Shown: in pieces, positions 8,394 through 15,363 of the stretch
Layout: each line of letters opens with the position of its first letter
How positions within the stretch are numbered: position 1 is the stretch's first letter
From: Lachnospiraceae bacterium
Lineage (GTDB): Bacteria; Bacillota_A; Clostridia; Lachnospirales; Lachnospiraceae
Assembly: GCA_024690425.1 (NCBI GenBank)
Contig: JAILCT010000140.1
Span: 1 to 15,467, forward strand
Length of the DNA: 15,467 nt
Direction of reading: 5' to 3'
Made by a program: the position numbers and the translations under genes
The notes under the pieces: model-generated
What the model saw: only the letters and a program-made list of their open reading frames with translations
What the model was told of the DNA's origin: nothing
The model's database searches: none

Positions 8394-8999
8394 ATGGCGA
8401 AGAAATCATTACCGGTCATAACGATCAACAGAGAATACGGCGCAGGCGGAAGAGCTCTTGCAAAGATCCTGTCAGAGAAGCTTGGGATACCCTATTACGA
8501 TAAGGACTTTGTGACAAAGACCGTGGAGGAGAGCGGTTATGAAAAAGAGGATGTTGAGCGTGAGGGAGAGGAAATGAGTAAGTCTTCACAGCTTATCAAT
8601 AATCTTTTTAACGGTACTGTCAGCTATAACAGTTCGCATGATGCGATATTCATGGCGGAAAAAAAGGTGATCCTTAAGCTGGCAGAGAACCCCTGCATAA
8701 TGGTCGGCCGTTGTGCAGACCATATCGTGAGGGAAGCCGGGATCGATAATGTAAGTATTTACCTGCACGCTCCCTTTGAGATGAGGCTCAAGCGGGCAGA
8801 GGAACTTGCCGAATACGGGAAGATGAAGCCGGAAAAATATATTGAAGATCATGATAATAAGCGCAGGACATTTTACAGGTACTATACGGGATGTGAAATG
8901 TTCGACGCAGCCAATTATACATTCAGCTTTGATGTTGGGAAGGTCAGTATCCCGCGGTGTGCACAGATAGTTATTGACATGATAGAAAATGCTGACTGA
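8394..8999 (+). CDS. Cytidylate kinase-like family protein
   Basis: This is a 201-residue cytoplasmic P-loop protein of the cytidylate kinase-like family. The N terminus has TINREYGAGGRALAKIL, where the nucleotide-binding loop reads GAGGR (residues 16-20) instead of the GxGKG/T of true CMP kinases. This Arg-for-Lys form is characteristic of this little-studied family. A lid-like region follows, with many charged residues and RRTFYRYYTG. True CMP kinase (cmk) is usually longer and keeps the P-loop lysine, so I give no gene symbol. The ATG at 8394 follows GGGAG. It ends 16 bp before the TAXI lipoprotein gene and is likely the first gene of that operon. Its substrate is unknown. Confidence 0.85.
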   Translation: MAKKSLPVITINREYGAGGRALAKILSEKLGIPYYDKDFVTKTVEESGYEKEDVEREGEEMSKSSQLINNLFNGTVSYNSSHDAIFMAEKKVILKLAENPCIMVGRCADHIVREAGIDNVSIYLHAPFEMRLKRAEELAEYGKMKPEKYIEDHDNKRRTFYRYYTGCEMFDAANYTFSFDVGKVSIPRCAQIVIDMIENAD

Positions 9000-9015
9000 T
9001 CGGAGGAAGATGAGT

Positions 9016-9978
9016 ATGAAGAAACGAATACAGCGAGTTATCTGCTGTCTGGTCCTTATCGTATCCCTGCTTGCATTCACCGGATGCGAGAACCAGAGGA
9101 TGATGATGGGTACGGGAGGAACATCGGGAACTTATTACGCATTCGGAGGTGTCCTTGCCCAATACATGAGTGATAATACGGATTATAGGGTGACAGCGGT
9201 CTCGACTGCCGCATCCAAGGCCAATATACAGAGTATAGGTGACGGGGACTACCAGATAGGCTTTACCCAGTCTGACGTAATGAACTATGCCTGGGACGGC
9301 AGCAGGTCATTCGAATCGGACGGGCCGTGCCGCGACTTCCGTGTGCTGGGTGCCCTGTATGCCGAGACCGTTCAGCTTATCACCATGAAAGAGGATATAA
9401 AGACTGTTGGCGACCTTAAGGGAAAGAGTGTTTCCATCGGAGCACCGGGGTCGGGAGTCTACTTCAATGCTATGGATGTGCTGGAAGGAGCCGGACTTAC
9501 CGTTGATGATATAAAACCGCAGTACCAGAGCTTTGATGACAGTAAGGAAGCCCTTAAGGACGGACAGATAGATGCTGCCTTTATCGTGGCAGGTGCACCC
9601 ACTTCGGCGATCACCGAGCTGGCAACGACCAACGGTGTATTCCTTATCCCGATCGAGGGAAAACTGAGAGAGGGCATAATGGATTTGTGTCCGTATTATG
9701 CACCGCTTCAGATCCCTGCAGGTACCTATCCCGGACAGGATGAGGCGATCGAGACGATCACCATAAAGGCTACCCTTATCGTTGATGCGGATATCGAGGA
9801 AGGCGTCGTATACGACCTTACGGCAGCGATATTTGATCACAGCGAGGAGATAAGCAAGGAGAACGCCAAGGGAGAAGAACTGTCGATAGAAAACGCAACA
9901 TCGGGTATAACGGTACCCTTCCACGAGGGAGCGGCCCGTTATTATAAGGACCACGGTGTTTCGGTAAATACGCAGTAG
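9016..9978 (+). CDS. TAXI family TRAP transporter solute-binding lipoprotein
   Basis: This is the extracytoplasmic substrate-capture component of a TRAP transporter of the TAXI class. The start at 9016 is preferred over the ATG at 9010 or 8989 because GGAGG at 9002-9006 leaves 9 nt to it. The 320-residue protein starts with KKR and a hydrophobic stretch, ending in a lipobox-like AFTGC with lipid-attachment C24, as expected for a Gram-positive binding protein. Family motifs follow: GTGGTSGTYYAFGGVLA near the mature N terminus, TQSDV and SIGAPGSGVYFNAMDVLE. The fused permease gene follows after 37 bp. TAXI proteins have been linked to dicarboxylates or amino acids such as glutamate in a few cases; the substrate here cannot be read from sequence. 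Confidence 0.93.
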   Translation: MKKRIQRVICCLVLIVSLLAFTGCENQRMMMGTGGTSGTYYAFGGVLAQYMSDNTDYRVTAVSTAASKANIQSIGDGDYQIGFTQSDVMNYAWDGSRSFESDGPCRDFRVLGALYAETVQLITMKEDIKTVGDLKGKSVSIGAPGSGVYFNAMDVLEGAGLTVDDIKPQYQSFDDSKEALKDGQIDAAFIVAGAPTSAITELATTNGVFLIPIEGKLREGIMDLCPYYAPLQIPAGTYPGQDEAIETITIKATLIVDADIEEGVVYDLTAAIFDHSEEISKENAKGEELSIENATSGITVPFHEGAARYYKDHGVSVNTQ

Positions 9979-10015
9979 GAGGGGACAATACATTATTTAG
10001 ATATTAGGAGGACTT

Positions 10016-12061
10016 ATGAGCAATCAGGCCAGCGATGTAAAATATGAACCTAACCGTGATGACCTTGATGAGGTCATGAAAAAATATGACAGGGAATCAA
10101 ATGTCCGTACCTGGACCGGAAAGCCTGCAATTTTCGTAAAAGCATTATTGATCGGTTTTTCGCTTTTCTGCATCTGGGTTACCCTGTTTTCAACATTCCT
10201 TGAGGAGATCAGGCTTACATCCTTCATGGGACTTGTAGTGCTGCTGGGTTTCCTTCAGTACCCGGCCGATAAGAACAATAACAAGGTCAACCATATGCCC
10301 TGGTACGATATCATAGGCATGATCCTCGGAACAGGCGCATTTCTCTACTATACATTCAATGCGGATCAGATCATTCAGCAGGGAACAAGATTCCAGCCTT
10401 ATCAGATAGTGATAGCCGTGATAGGCATCCTGGCCCTCTTGGAGGTGACAAGACGGAGCGTTGGCTGGCCTATCCTGATAGTGGCATTGTTTTTCATTGT
10501 GTATGCTTTGGTCTACGGGCTTACCAATCCTTCCTTTGCCGGAAGGGTAAGATATCTTGTGCGTAACCTTTTCTACGCCAAGACGGGTATATTGTCGACG
10601 CCGATAAATGTGTGCTCCAAATACATAGTGGTCTTTATCATATTCGGAGCCTTCCTGGAGCGTACGGGAATATCGGCCCTCTTTATCAATCTTGCGAACT
10701 GTATAGCCGGGCGTTTTGCAGGCGGACCTGCCAAGGTTGCGGTCATTTCTTCCGCCCTGTGCGGTATGGTCAGCGGATCTTCCGTGGGAAATACGGTTAC
10801 TACGGGTTCCGTAACGATCCCCATGATGAAGGAAACGGGATACAAGTCGGAATTCTCGGGAGCTGTAGAGGCCGCAGCTTCTACAGGCGGACAGATCATG
10901 CCCCCCATTATGGGAGCTGCTGCTTTCCTTATGGCTGATATCATAGGCGTTCCTTATTCGGATATACTTATAAGGGCCATCTTCCCTGCGGTACTTTACT
11001 TTACAGGTATCTTCATTGCTGTTCATCTTGAAGCCAAAAAGCACGGGCTTACGGGAATACCTGTGGAGAAGCTGCCAAGGTTCACAACCCTTCTTAAGAA
11101 GATATACTTACTGGTTCCGCTGGTTCTCCTTGTTATCTGGGTTTCCAAAAACATGATGACAATGCAGAGAGCAGCAGCCTTTTCAATTGTTGCCACCATC
11201 ATCGTGGGAATAGTTGACGGGATCTTAAGCGGAAGCTATCGTGATGCATACCGTGCACTTAAGAGTAAAAACAGTGGCGGGGCAATGGTTGAAGTGATAC
11301 GCGGCAGCAAGGAAGAGACTGAAAAATGCTTTACCCTTAAGAAGCTTCTCGAATCACTTGAAGCGGGCGGAAAGGGAACCATAACCGTAGGTGCTGCCTG
11401 CGGTGTTGCAGGTATCATATCCGGCACCATCACCATGACGGGTCTTGCCAATGAAATGATCAATGCCATCGTAAGGGTTGCCGGGGATAAGCTCTTTATC
11501 GCACTCTTCCTTACTATGCTCTGCTGTATAGTACTGGGAATGGGCGTGCCCACGACAGCAACCTATTGCATAATGGCGGCCACCTGTGCTCCGATACTTA
11601 CCCGTATGGGTGTTCCGATCCTTGCGGCACATTTCTTCGTGTTCTATTTCGGTATAGTTGCAGACATCACACCTCCTGTAGCACTGGCGGCATACGCGGG
11701 AAGCGCGATCGCGAAGTCCAACCCCATGCGTACCGCATATAACGCAACAAAAATGGCGGTTGGAGCATTCCTGATCCCTTATATATTCTGCTTCAATCCG
11801 GAAATGCTTCTTATTGACACGAATGCTGCAAGCGTGATCATGATATATGCTACCGCCCTGTTTGGAATAGTGGGTGTGGCATCCGCTCTTGAAGGATACT
11901 TCCTTACAAATATGGGCTTTATCGACAGGATCCTCTTTGTCGCAGGAGGACTTATGATGATCTTCCCGGGCGGAGTAACGGATGCGATCGGGCTGGGTCT
12001 GATAGCTGCAGCAATAGCCATGCAGTTCGTAAAAAGAAAAAGGACAGTTAATGAAGGTTGA
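10016..12061 (+). CDS. TRAP transporter permease, fused small and large subunits (TAXI-associated)
   Basis: This is the membrane part of the TRAP transporter, which uses an ion gradient rather than ATP. At 681 residues it is the single-chain type in which the 4-helix (DctQ-like) and 12-helix (DctM-like) subunits are fused, as usual for TAXI systems. Many hydrophobic helices are visible from about residue 38 to the C terminus. The DctM core motifs are present: GGPAKVAVISSALCGMVSGS, SVGNTVTTGSVTIPMM and ASTGGQIMPPIMGAAAFLMA in the first half, and the GMGVPTTATYCIMA and ADITPPVALAAYAGSAIA repeats in the second. The ATG at 10016 follows AGGAGG at 10006-10011. The stop at 12059-12061 lies inside the next gene, whose ATG is at 12051, indicating coupling to the LytTR regulator. 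Confidence 0.95.
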   Translation: MSNQASDVKYEPNRDDLDEVMKKYDRESNVRTWTGKPAIFVKALLIGFSLFCIWVTLFSTFLEEIRLTSFMGLVVLLGFLQYPADKNNNKVNHMPWYDIIGMILGTGAFLYYTFNADQIIQQGTRFQPYQIVIAVIGILALLEVTRRSVGWPILIVALFFIVYALVYGLTNPSFAGRVRYLVRNLFYAKTGILSTPINVCSKYIVVFIIFGAFLERTGISALFINLANCIAGRFAGGPAKVAVISSALCGMVSGSSVGNTVTTGSVTIPMMKETGYKSEFSGAVEAAASTGGQIMPPIMGAAAFLMADIIGVPYSDILIRAIFPAVLYFTGIFIAVHLEAKKHGLTGIPVEKLPRFTTLLKKIYLLVPLVLLVIWVSKNMMTMQRAAAFSIVATIIVGIVDGILSGSYRDAYRALKSKNSGGAMVEVIRGSKEETEKCFTLKKLLESLEAGGKGTITVGAACGVAGIISGTITMTGLANEMINAIVRVAGDKLFIALFLTMLCCIVLGMGVPTTATYCIMAATCAPILTRMGVPILAAHFFVFYFGIVADITPPVALAAYAGSAIAKSNPMRTAYNATKMAVGAFLIPYIFCFNPEMLLIDTNAASVIMIYATALFGIVGVASALEGYFLTNMGFIDRILFVAGGLMMIFPGGVTDAIGLGLIAAAIAMQFVKRKRTVNEG

Positions 12062-12485
12062 GATTAAGCAGGTTTCATCATATGAAGAAGAACAGGCGGT
12101 CATAAGTGCCGTATCCGTAAATGATGATATACGCAGTGCCATAGAAATACTTGAGAACAGTAAACGTGTCATCCCTGTCATATCCGATCAGGGGACAGCA
12201 ATGCTTCGGACGGAAAAGATATATTATATAGAGTCCGTAGACAAGCGCACGTATGCGTATACCAAGGATTCATGTTATGAGACCAGGTTAAGGCTGTATG
12301 AGCTTGAGGAGAAGCTGAGTTCTGATTTTTTCCGCTGCTCCAAGGCCATGATAGTGAACATAAGAAAGATACGATCGGTAAAGTCAGAGGTGAATGCCCG
12401 CCTCAGTACGGAACTCCTTAACGGCGAACGCATAATCATTTCGCGCGGCTATGTCAAGGAACTTAAGAAGAAGCTGGGGGTGTAG
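12051..12485 (+). CDS. LytTR domain DNA-binding protein
   Basis: This is a 144-residue single-domain regulator without a receiver domain. The C-terminal half (about 45-144) is a LytTR DNA-binding domain, with LRTEKIYYIESVDKRTYAYT, a YELEEKL segment, FFRCSKAMIVNIRKI and a final GERIIISRGYVKELKKKL. The short N-terminal part resembles that of LytTR proteins paired with membrane inhibitors (LytTR regulatory systems such as HdrRM and BrsRM of Streptococcus mutans). The start overlaps the TRAP permease end by 11 bp, with AAAAGG just upstream. Its stop is one base before the DUF3021 gene. In this class the membrane partner restrains the DNA-binding protein, which often activates its own operon and a target nearby. 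Targets here (TRAP operon or the ABC exporter downstream) are inferred. Confidence 0.93.
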   Translation: MKVEIKQVSSYEEEQAVISAVSVNDDIRSAIEILENSKRVIPVISDQGTAMLRTEKIYYIESVDKRTYAYTKDSCYETRLRLYELEEKLSSDFFRCSKAMIVNIRKIRSVKSEVNARLSTELLNGERIIISRGYVKELKKKLGV

Positions 12486-12486
12486 C

Positions 12487-12921
12487 ATGAATAAAGCGAA
12501 ACTGGTATTTAATCAGACACTTATGATATCAACGGGAATACTGTTTGCAATAGGTATACAGGTATCCGTTAATTATTTTCTGCATGGGGATCACACCTTC
12601 AGCTGGCAGTGGTATATTCCCTTATCCATCATCCTGACGGGTTTTCTGTGCGCACTCGCGACCCTGTTTCTTGTGGACGATGACGGCTTAAGGATGATAA
12701 AGCCGACACTCAGGACAGTGATTCATTTTATCTGCGTCTTCGGGATCGTATCCGCAAGCGGATATCTCTTTCACTGGTACACGGATGTTTCCGAGTATAT
12801 ACCCATAATCATCATGTACGTTATCATCTACGGCTTCGTATGGGTGGCAACCCTGTGGATCGGGAAGAGTGATGAGAAGAAGATAAACGATGCCCTGAAG
12901 GATATTCAGGACGAAGAATAA
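12487..12921 (+). CDS. DUF3021 family membrane protein, partner of the LytTR regulator
   Basis: This is a 144-residue integral membrane protein with four predicted helices (about residues 8-29, 39-62, 75-97 and 103-127) and a charged C-terminal tail (KSDEKKINDALKDIQDEE). Size, topology and position directly after a LytTR gene match DUF3021, which is found next to LytTR regulators and is presumed to hold them inactive at the membrane. I chose the ATG at 12487, with the GGGGGTG at the end of the LytTR gene as ribosome binding site; an ATG at 12451 would begin inside that gene with an unrelated leader. The signal sensed is unknown. A strong terminator follows. Confidence 0.88.
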   Translation: MNKAKLVFNQTLMISTGILFAIGIQVSVNYFLHGDHTFSWQWYIPLSIILTGFLCALATLFLVDDDGLRMIKPTLRTVIHFICVFGIVSASGYLFHWYTDVSEYIPIIIMYVIIYGFVWVATLWIGKSDEKKINDALKDIQDEE

Positions 12922-12946
12922 ACCGGGTCAGACCGGAAAATACAAT

Positions 12947-12999
12947 AAAGTGCAACTTGGCTGCATGATTATGCATGTTGGTCGGGTTGCTCTTTTTTT
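12947..12999 (+). terminator. Rho-independent terminator after the DUF3021 gene
   Basis: An imperfect hairpin runs from AAAG (12947-12950) and GCAAC (12952-12956) on the left to GTTGC (12986-12990) and CTTT (12992-12995) on the right. An inner stem TGCAT/ATGCA (12962-12966 with 12971-12975) closes a four-base loop. It runs directly into seven Ts (12993-12999). This should end the cytidylate-kinase-like/TRAP/LytTR transcript and separate it from the ABC exporter genes. Confidence 0.8.
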
Positions 13000-13012
13000 G
13001 TGCGGGATCATC

Positions 13013-13021
13013 TGATATATT
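13013..13021 (+). promoter_or_regulatory. Candidate extended -10 promoter for the ABC exporter
   Basis: TGATATATT has the TGn extension (13013-13014) and a -10 hexamer TATATT (13016-13021), 5/6 to consensus. It lies after the terminator at 12947-12999 and about 33 bp before the ribosome binding site at 13054, where a promoter for the next operon is needed. No good -35 is seen, which fits an extended -10 or an activator-dependent promoter. I saw no convincing LytTR-type direct repeats nearby. Confidence 0.35.
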
Positions 13022-13066
13022 GCAGTCAACGAAGCAAATGAAACTGTAAAAAAGGAGATGGGAATC

Positions 13067-13972
13067 ATGACAAATGCAATATCTGTTGAAAACCTGACAA
13101 AGAAATATAAAGAGCATACAGCGGTAGACAATATATCGTTTGATGTAAAAAAGGGAGAGTTCTTCGCATTCCTTGGAGAGAACGGAGCAGGGAAATCGAC
13201 CACGATAAACATACTGTGTACGATCTTGAATAAAACCGGAGGACAGGTAAGGATATTCGGACATGAACTCTCAAGAGAGGATGATAAGATCCGCGACCTT
13301 ATAGGGATCGTATTCCAGAACTCGGTACTTGACGATAAGCTTACGGTCAGGGAGAACCTGATGACAAGGGGAACCTATTACGGCCTTGACAAAACAGAAG
13401 TAAAGCAAAGGATAGAACCCTTTATGGAAAGCTTCGAACTTGAGGAAATATGGAACAGAAAATATGAGAAGCTGTCCGGAGGCCAGCGCCGCAGGGTGGA
13501 TATAGTAAGAGCCCTCATAAATGAGCCGAAGATCCTCTTCCTTGATGAGCCGACAACAGGCCTTGATCCAAAATCAAGAAAGATGGTATGGGATCATATC
13601 CGAAAGCTTCATGATGAAACGGGACTTACGGTATTTCTTACGACACATTATATGGAAGAGACGGCAGATGCCGATAACGTGGTCATACTGGATAAGGGGC
13701 ATATAAGGGCTCAGGGAGCTCCTTCGGAACTTAAAACGGCTTATGCATCATCAAGGCTTGTCTGGTACACGCATAAGACCGGTGAAGCGGAAAGGCTGCT
13801 TGGCGGCTACAGGTGGAATTATGATGCCGACCATTACAATATAAGCTTTACGGGAAGGATAACGGAATTCCTTTACAGGAACAGAGAGACCATCAGGGAT
13901 TATGAAGTCATAAAAGGCTCGATGGATGATGTGTTTCTTAACCTTACAGGCCAGATGCTCTGTACACAGTGA
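13067..13972 (+). CDS. ABC transporter ATP-binding protein (DrrA/CcmA-like exporter type)
   Basis: This is the ATPase of an ABC-2 exporter. The start at 13067 is chosen over 13058 because GGAG at 13054-13057 directly abuts the latter. The 301-residue protein shows Walker A GENGAGKST (37-45), Q-loop IVFQNS, signature LSGGQ (136-140) followed by RRRVDIVRAL, Walker B ILFLDEP (156-162) with TTGLDP, and H-loop H194 in TTHYMEE. The C-terminal extension of about 80 residues is typical of the daunorubicin-resistance (DrrA) group. The permease gene follows after 31 bp. Such exporters move drugs, lipids or small peptides; the cargo here is unknown. LytTR-DUF3021 pairs are often near such transporters, so regulation by the pair upstream is plausible. 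Confidence 0.94.
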   Translation: MTNAISVENLTKKYKEHTAVDNISFDVKKGEFFAFLGENGAGKSTTINILCTILNKTGGQVRIFGHELSREDDKIRDLIGIVFQNSVLDDKLTVRENLMTRGTYYGLDKTEVKQRIEPFMESFELEEIWNRKYEKLSGGQRRRVDIVRALINEPKILFLDEPTTGLDPKSRKMVWDHIRKLHDETGLTVFLTTHYMEETADADNVVILDKGHIRAQGAPSELKTAYASSRLVWYTHKTGEAERLLGGYRWNYDADHYNISFTGRITEFLYRNRETIRDYEVIKGSMDDVFLNLTGQMLCTQ

Positions 13973-14003
13973 TAAACAGGAATGCTTAAGGAGGAATAGA
14001 AGG

Positions 14004-14930
14004 ATGAAAAAAGATATGAAAATGTACTTTGGATTTACACGCAGAAATCTTCTTATATTTTTAAAGGACAGGCAGTCGGTGGTCTTCTCACTTATGACAT
14101 CAATAATAGTGTTTGTACTGTACCTGCTCTTCTTAAAGGGGACGTTTACGGATGCTATAGACGGTTCGCTAAGTTCGGTCCCGATGATCGCAGGCCTTGT
14201 AAGTGCTGATGATATCGATATGTACGCAAACCTCACATTGCTTACAGGTATCCTGGGTTCTGCAATGATCACGGTTCCCTTCAACTGCCTTATGACGATA
14301 GTACGTGACAGGGAGAATAAGGTTGACAGGGACATACTTGCAACTCCGATAAAAAGATGGCAGATAATCCTTTCCTACTTCAGCGCATCCACAGTATCGG
14401 CAGTACTTATGACCGGTGTTATACTGACCATAGGGCTTATCGTTTTAAGCAGGATGGGAGATATGTATTTAAGCTTTGGTGATATTGCAGCGGCATACGG
14501 GGTTACCGCACTGGGTTCGATCTCAGCAACGGCTCTTTTCATGATCGTCGTACTGTTTTTCAAGTCATCATCTGCCAGCGGAGCATTCTTCGGAATCCTT
14601 TCTGCAGCATCCGGCTTTGTTATCGGAGCATATATACCGATATCCCAGTTTTCGGACGGGGTACAGACTCTGTGCAATATCTTCCCCGGAAGCCATGCAA
14701 CTATCCTTATGAGGAATGTGCTGTTAAACGGCATACTGGAGCATATGAACAGCAATATCGTCATTGATAAGGGGATGTTTGTGGAATCCATAAAGGATAT
14801 ATTCGTATTCAGGGCGAATATGTTCGGCAATCAGGTGGGTATTTCAGGCATGCTTATATATACGGTTCTGTTCTTTGCAGTAAGCATCATAGTGATGATC
14901 GCTGCATTCAATAAGTCGATGGCTGAGTGA
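14004..14930 (+). CDS. ABC-2 type transporter permease (DrrB-like)
   Basis: This is the membrane subunit of the exporter. The ATG at 14004 has AAGGAGG at 13988-13994, 9 nt away; an upstream in-frame ATG at 13926 lies inside the ATPase gene and is rejected. The 308-residue protein has the ABC-2 layout: a basic N terminus, a first helix (about residues 24-46), an external segment, then about five more helices, including a run of three in about 95-200 and a final one near the C terminus. The motif NCLMTIVRDRENKVDRDILATPIKR (shown in part: VRDRENKVDRDILATPI) is the usual cytoplasmic coupling segment between helices two and three. It is co-transcribed with the ATPase. The substrate is unknown. Confidence 0.92.
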   Translation: MKKDMKMYFGFTRRNLLIFLKDRQSVVFSLMTSIIVFVLYLLFLKGTFTDAIDGSLSSVPMIAGLVSADDIDMYANLTLLTGILGSAMITVPFNCLMTIVRDRENKVDRDILATPIKRWQIILSYFSASTVSAVLMTGVILTIGLIVLSRMGDMYLSFGDIAAAYGVTALGSISATALFMIVVLFFKSSSASGAFFGILSAASGFVIGAYIPISQFSDGVQTLCNIFPGSHATILMRNVLLNGILEHMNSNIVIDKGMFVESIKDIFVFRANMFGNQVGISGMLIYTVLFFAVSIIVMIAAFNKSMAE

Positions 14931-14950
14931 GGCCTGAATCACGCCGGTAA

Positions 14951-14958
14951 TATAAAAT
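14951..14958 (+). promoter_or_regulatory. Possible -10 element for uvrB
   Basis: TATAAAAT lies 97 bp before uvrB in the 124-bp gap after the ABC permease gene and is a fair -10 match. The -35 region at normal spacing (TGAGGC) is poor. No SOS box of the Bacillus type (GAAC-N4-GTTC) was seen in the gap, although uvrB is usually SOS-controlled. Confidence 0.25.
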
Positions 14959-14971
14959 AACGCTACAAAAC

Positions 14972-14989
14972 AGGAGGTTTATGTGTTAA
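14972..14989 (+). other. Strong ribosome binding site with a two-codon reading frame (ATG TGT TAA)
   Basis: A full AGGAGG (14972-14977) is followed 3 nt later by ATG, TGT and a stop (14981-14989), about 65 bp before the uvrB start with its own CGGAGG. It may be the relic of a lost gene start or a chance match. A role as a minimal leader is speculative. Confidence 0.25.
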
Positions 14990-15054
14990 ATTAGGCTTTA
15001 GACGTACTTTTGAAATAAGGTTTAGGTGGCTTAGCATAGTCACCCGGAGGATAT

Positions 15055-15363
15055 ATGAATTTCAAACTACATTCGGAATATCAACCTACCGGCGACCAGC
15101 CACAGGCAATAAAGGAACTTGTAGAGGGTTTCAAAGCGGGCAACCAATTTGAAACCCTGCTTGGCGTTACGGGGTCGGGTAAGACCTTTACGATGGCCAA
15201 TGTAATAGCTGCGCTTAACAAGCCTACACTGATCATAAGTCATAACAAAACACTCGCAGGGCAATTGTATGGTGAGATGAAAGAGTTCTTCCCCGATAAC
15301 GCGGTGGAGTACTTTGTATCCTACTACATTTCTTATAGAACACCACAATATCTCGTGGTATAA
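15055..15363 (+). pseudogene. uvrB: UvrB excinuclease subunit, 5' fragment interrupted after residue 91
   Basis: UvrB is the damage-verifying helicase-like subunit of the UvrABC nucleotide excision repair system, normally about 650-670 residues. The start is clear: ATG at 15055 with CGGAGG at 15045-15050. Residues 1-91 match the family closely, including [13 protein letters not shown], the Walker [27 protein letters not shown] and [10 protein letters not shown]. At this point every UvrB continues with DYYQPEAYVP (the start of the beta-hairpin that grips DNA). Here the frame instead reads [11 protein letters not shown] and stops at 15363. The change is abrupt, at about 15327/15328, and no UvrB-like sequence resumes before the window ends. 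This is an insertion rather than decay. The rest of uvrB may lie beyond the inserted DNA. As read, the product lacks the beta-hairpin and helicase domain 2 and cannot work in repair. Confidence 0.85.

Noticed and set aside
9307..9993. 228-codon minus-strand frame opposite the TAXI lipoprotein gene
   Set aside because: Same reasons: it is a frame shadow with no family features.
10190..12181. Long open frames on the minus strand (284 and 275 codons) opposite the TRAP permease
   Set aside because: They lie opposite a clearly real gene, have Cys/His/Arg/Tyr-rich low-quality composition, no ribosome binding sites and no recognisable domains; they are antisense shadows.
12923..12937. CCGG-GTCAGA-CCGG mini-hairpin after the DUF3021 gene
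   Set aside because: The stem is only four base pairs of a self-complementary tetranucleotide; the real terminator follows at 12947-12999.
13022..13050. GTT-containing direct repeats on the minus strand as LytTR binding sites
   Set aside because: The two cores are only 14 bp apart, not the roughly 21-22 bp usual for LytTR repeats, and neither matches the consensus well.
15010..15037. TTGAAA - 16 bp - TAGCAT as a uvrB promoter
   Set aside because: Transcription would begin at about the ribosome binding site (15045-15050), leaving no usable leader.
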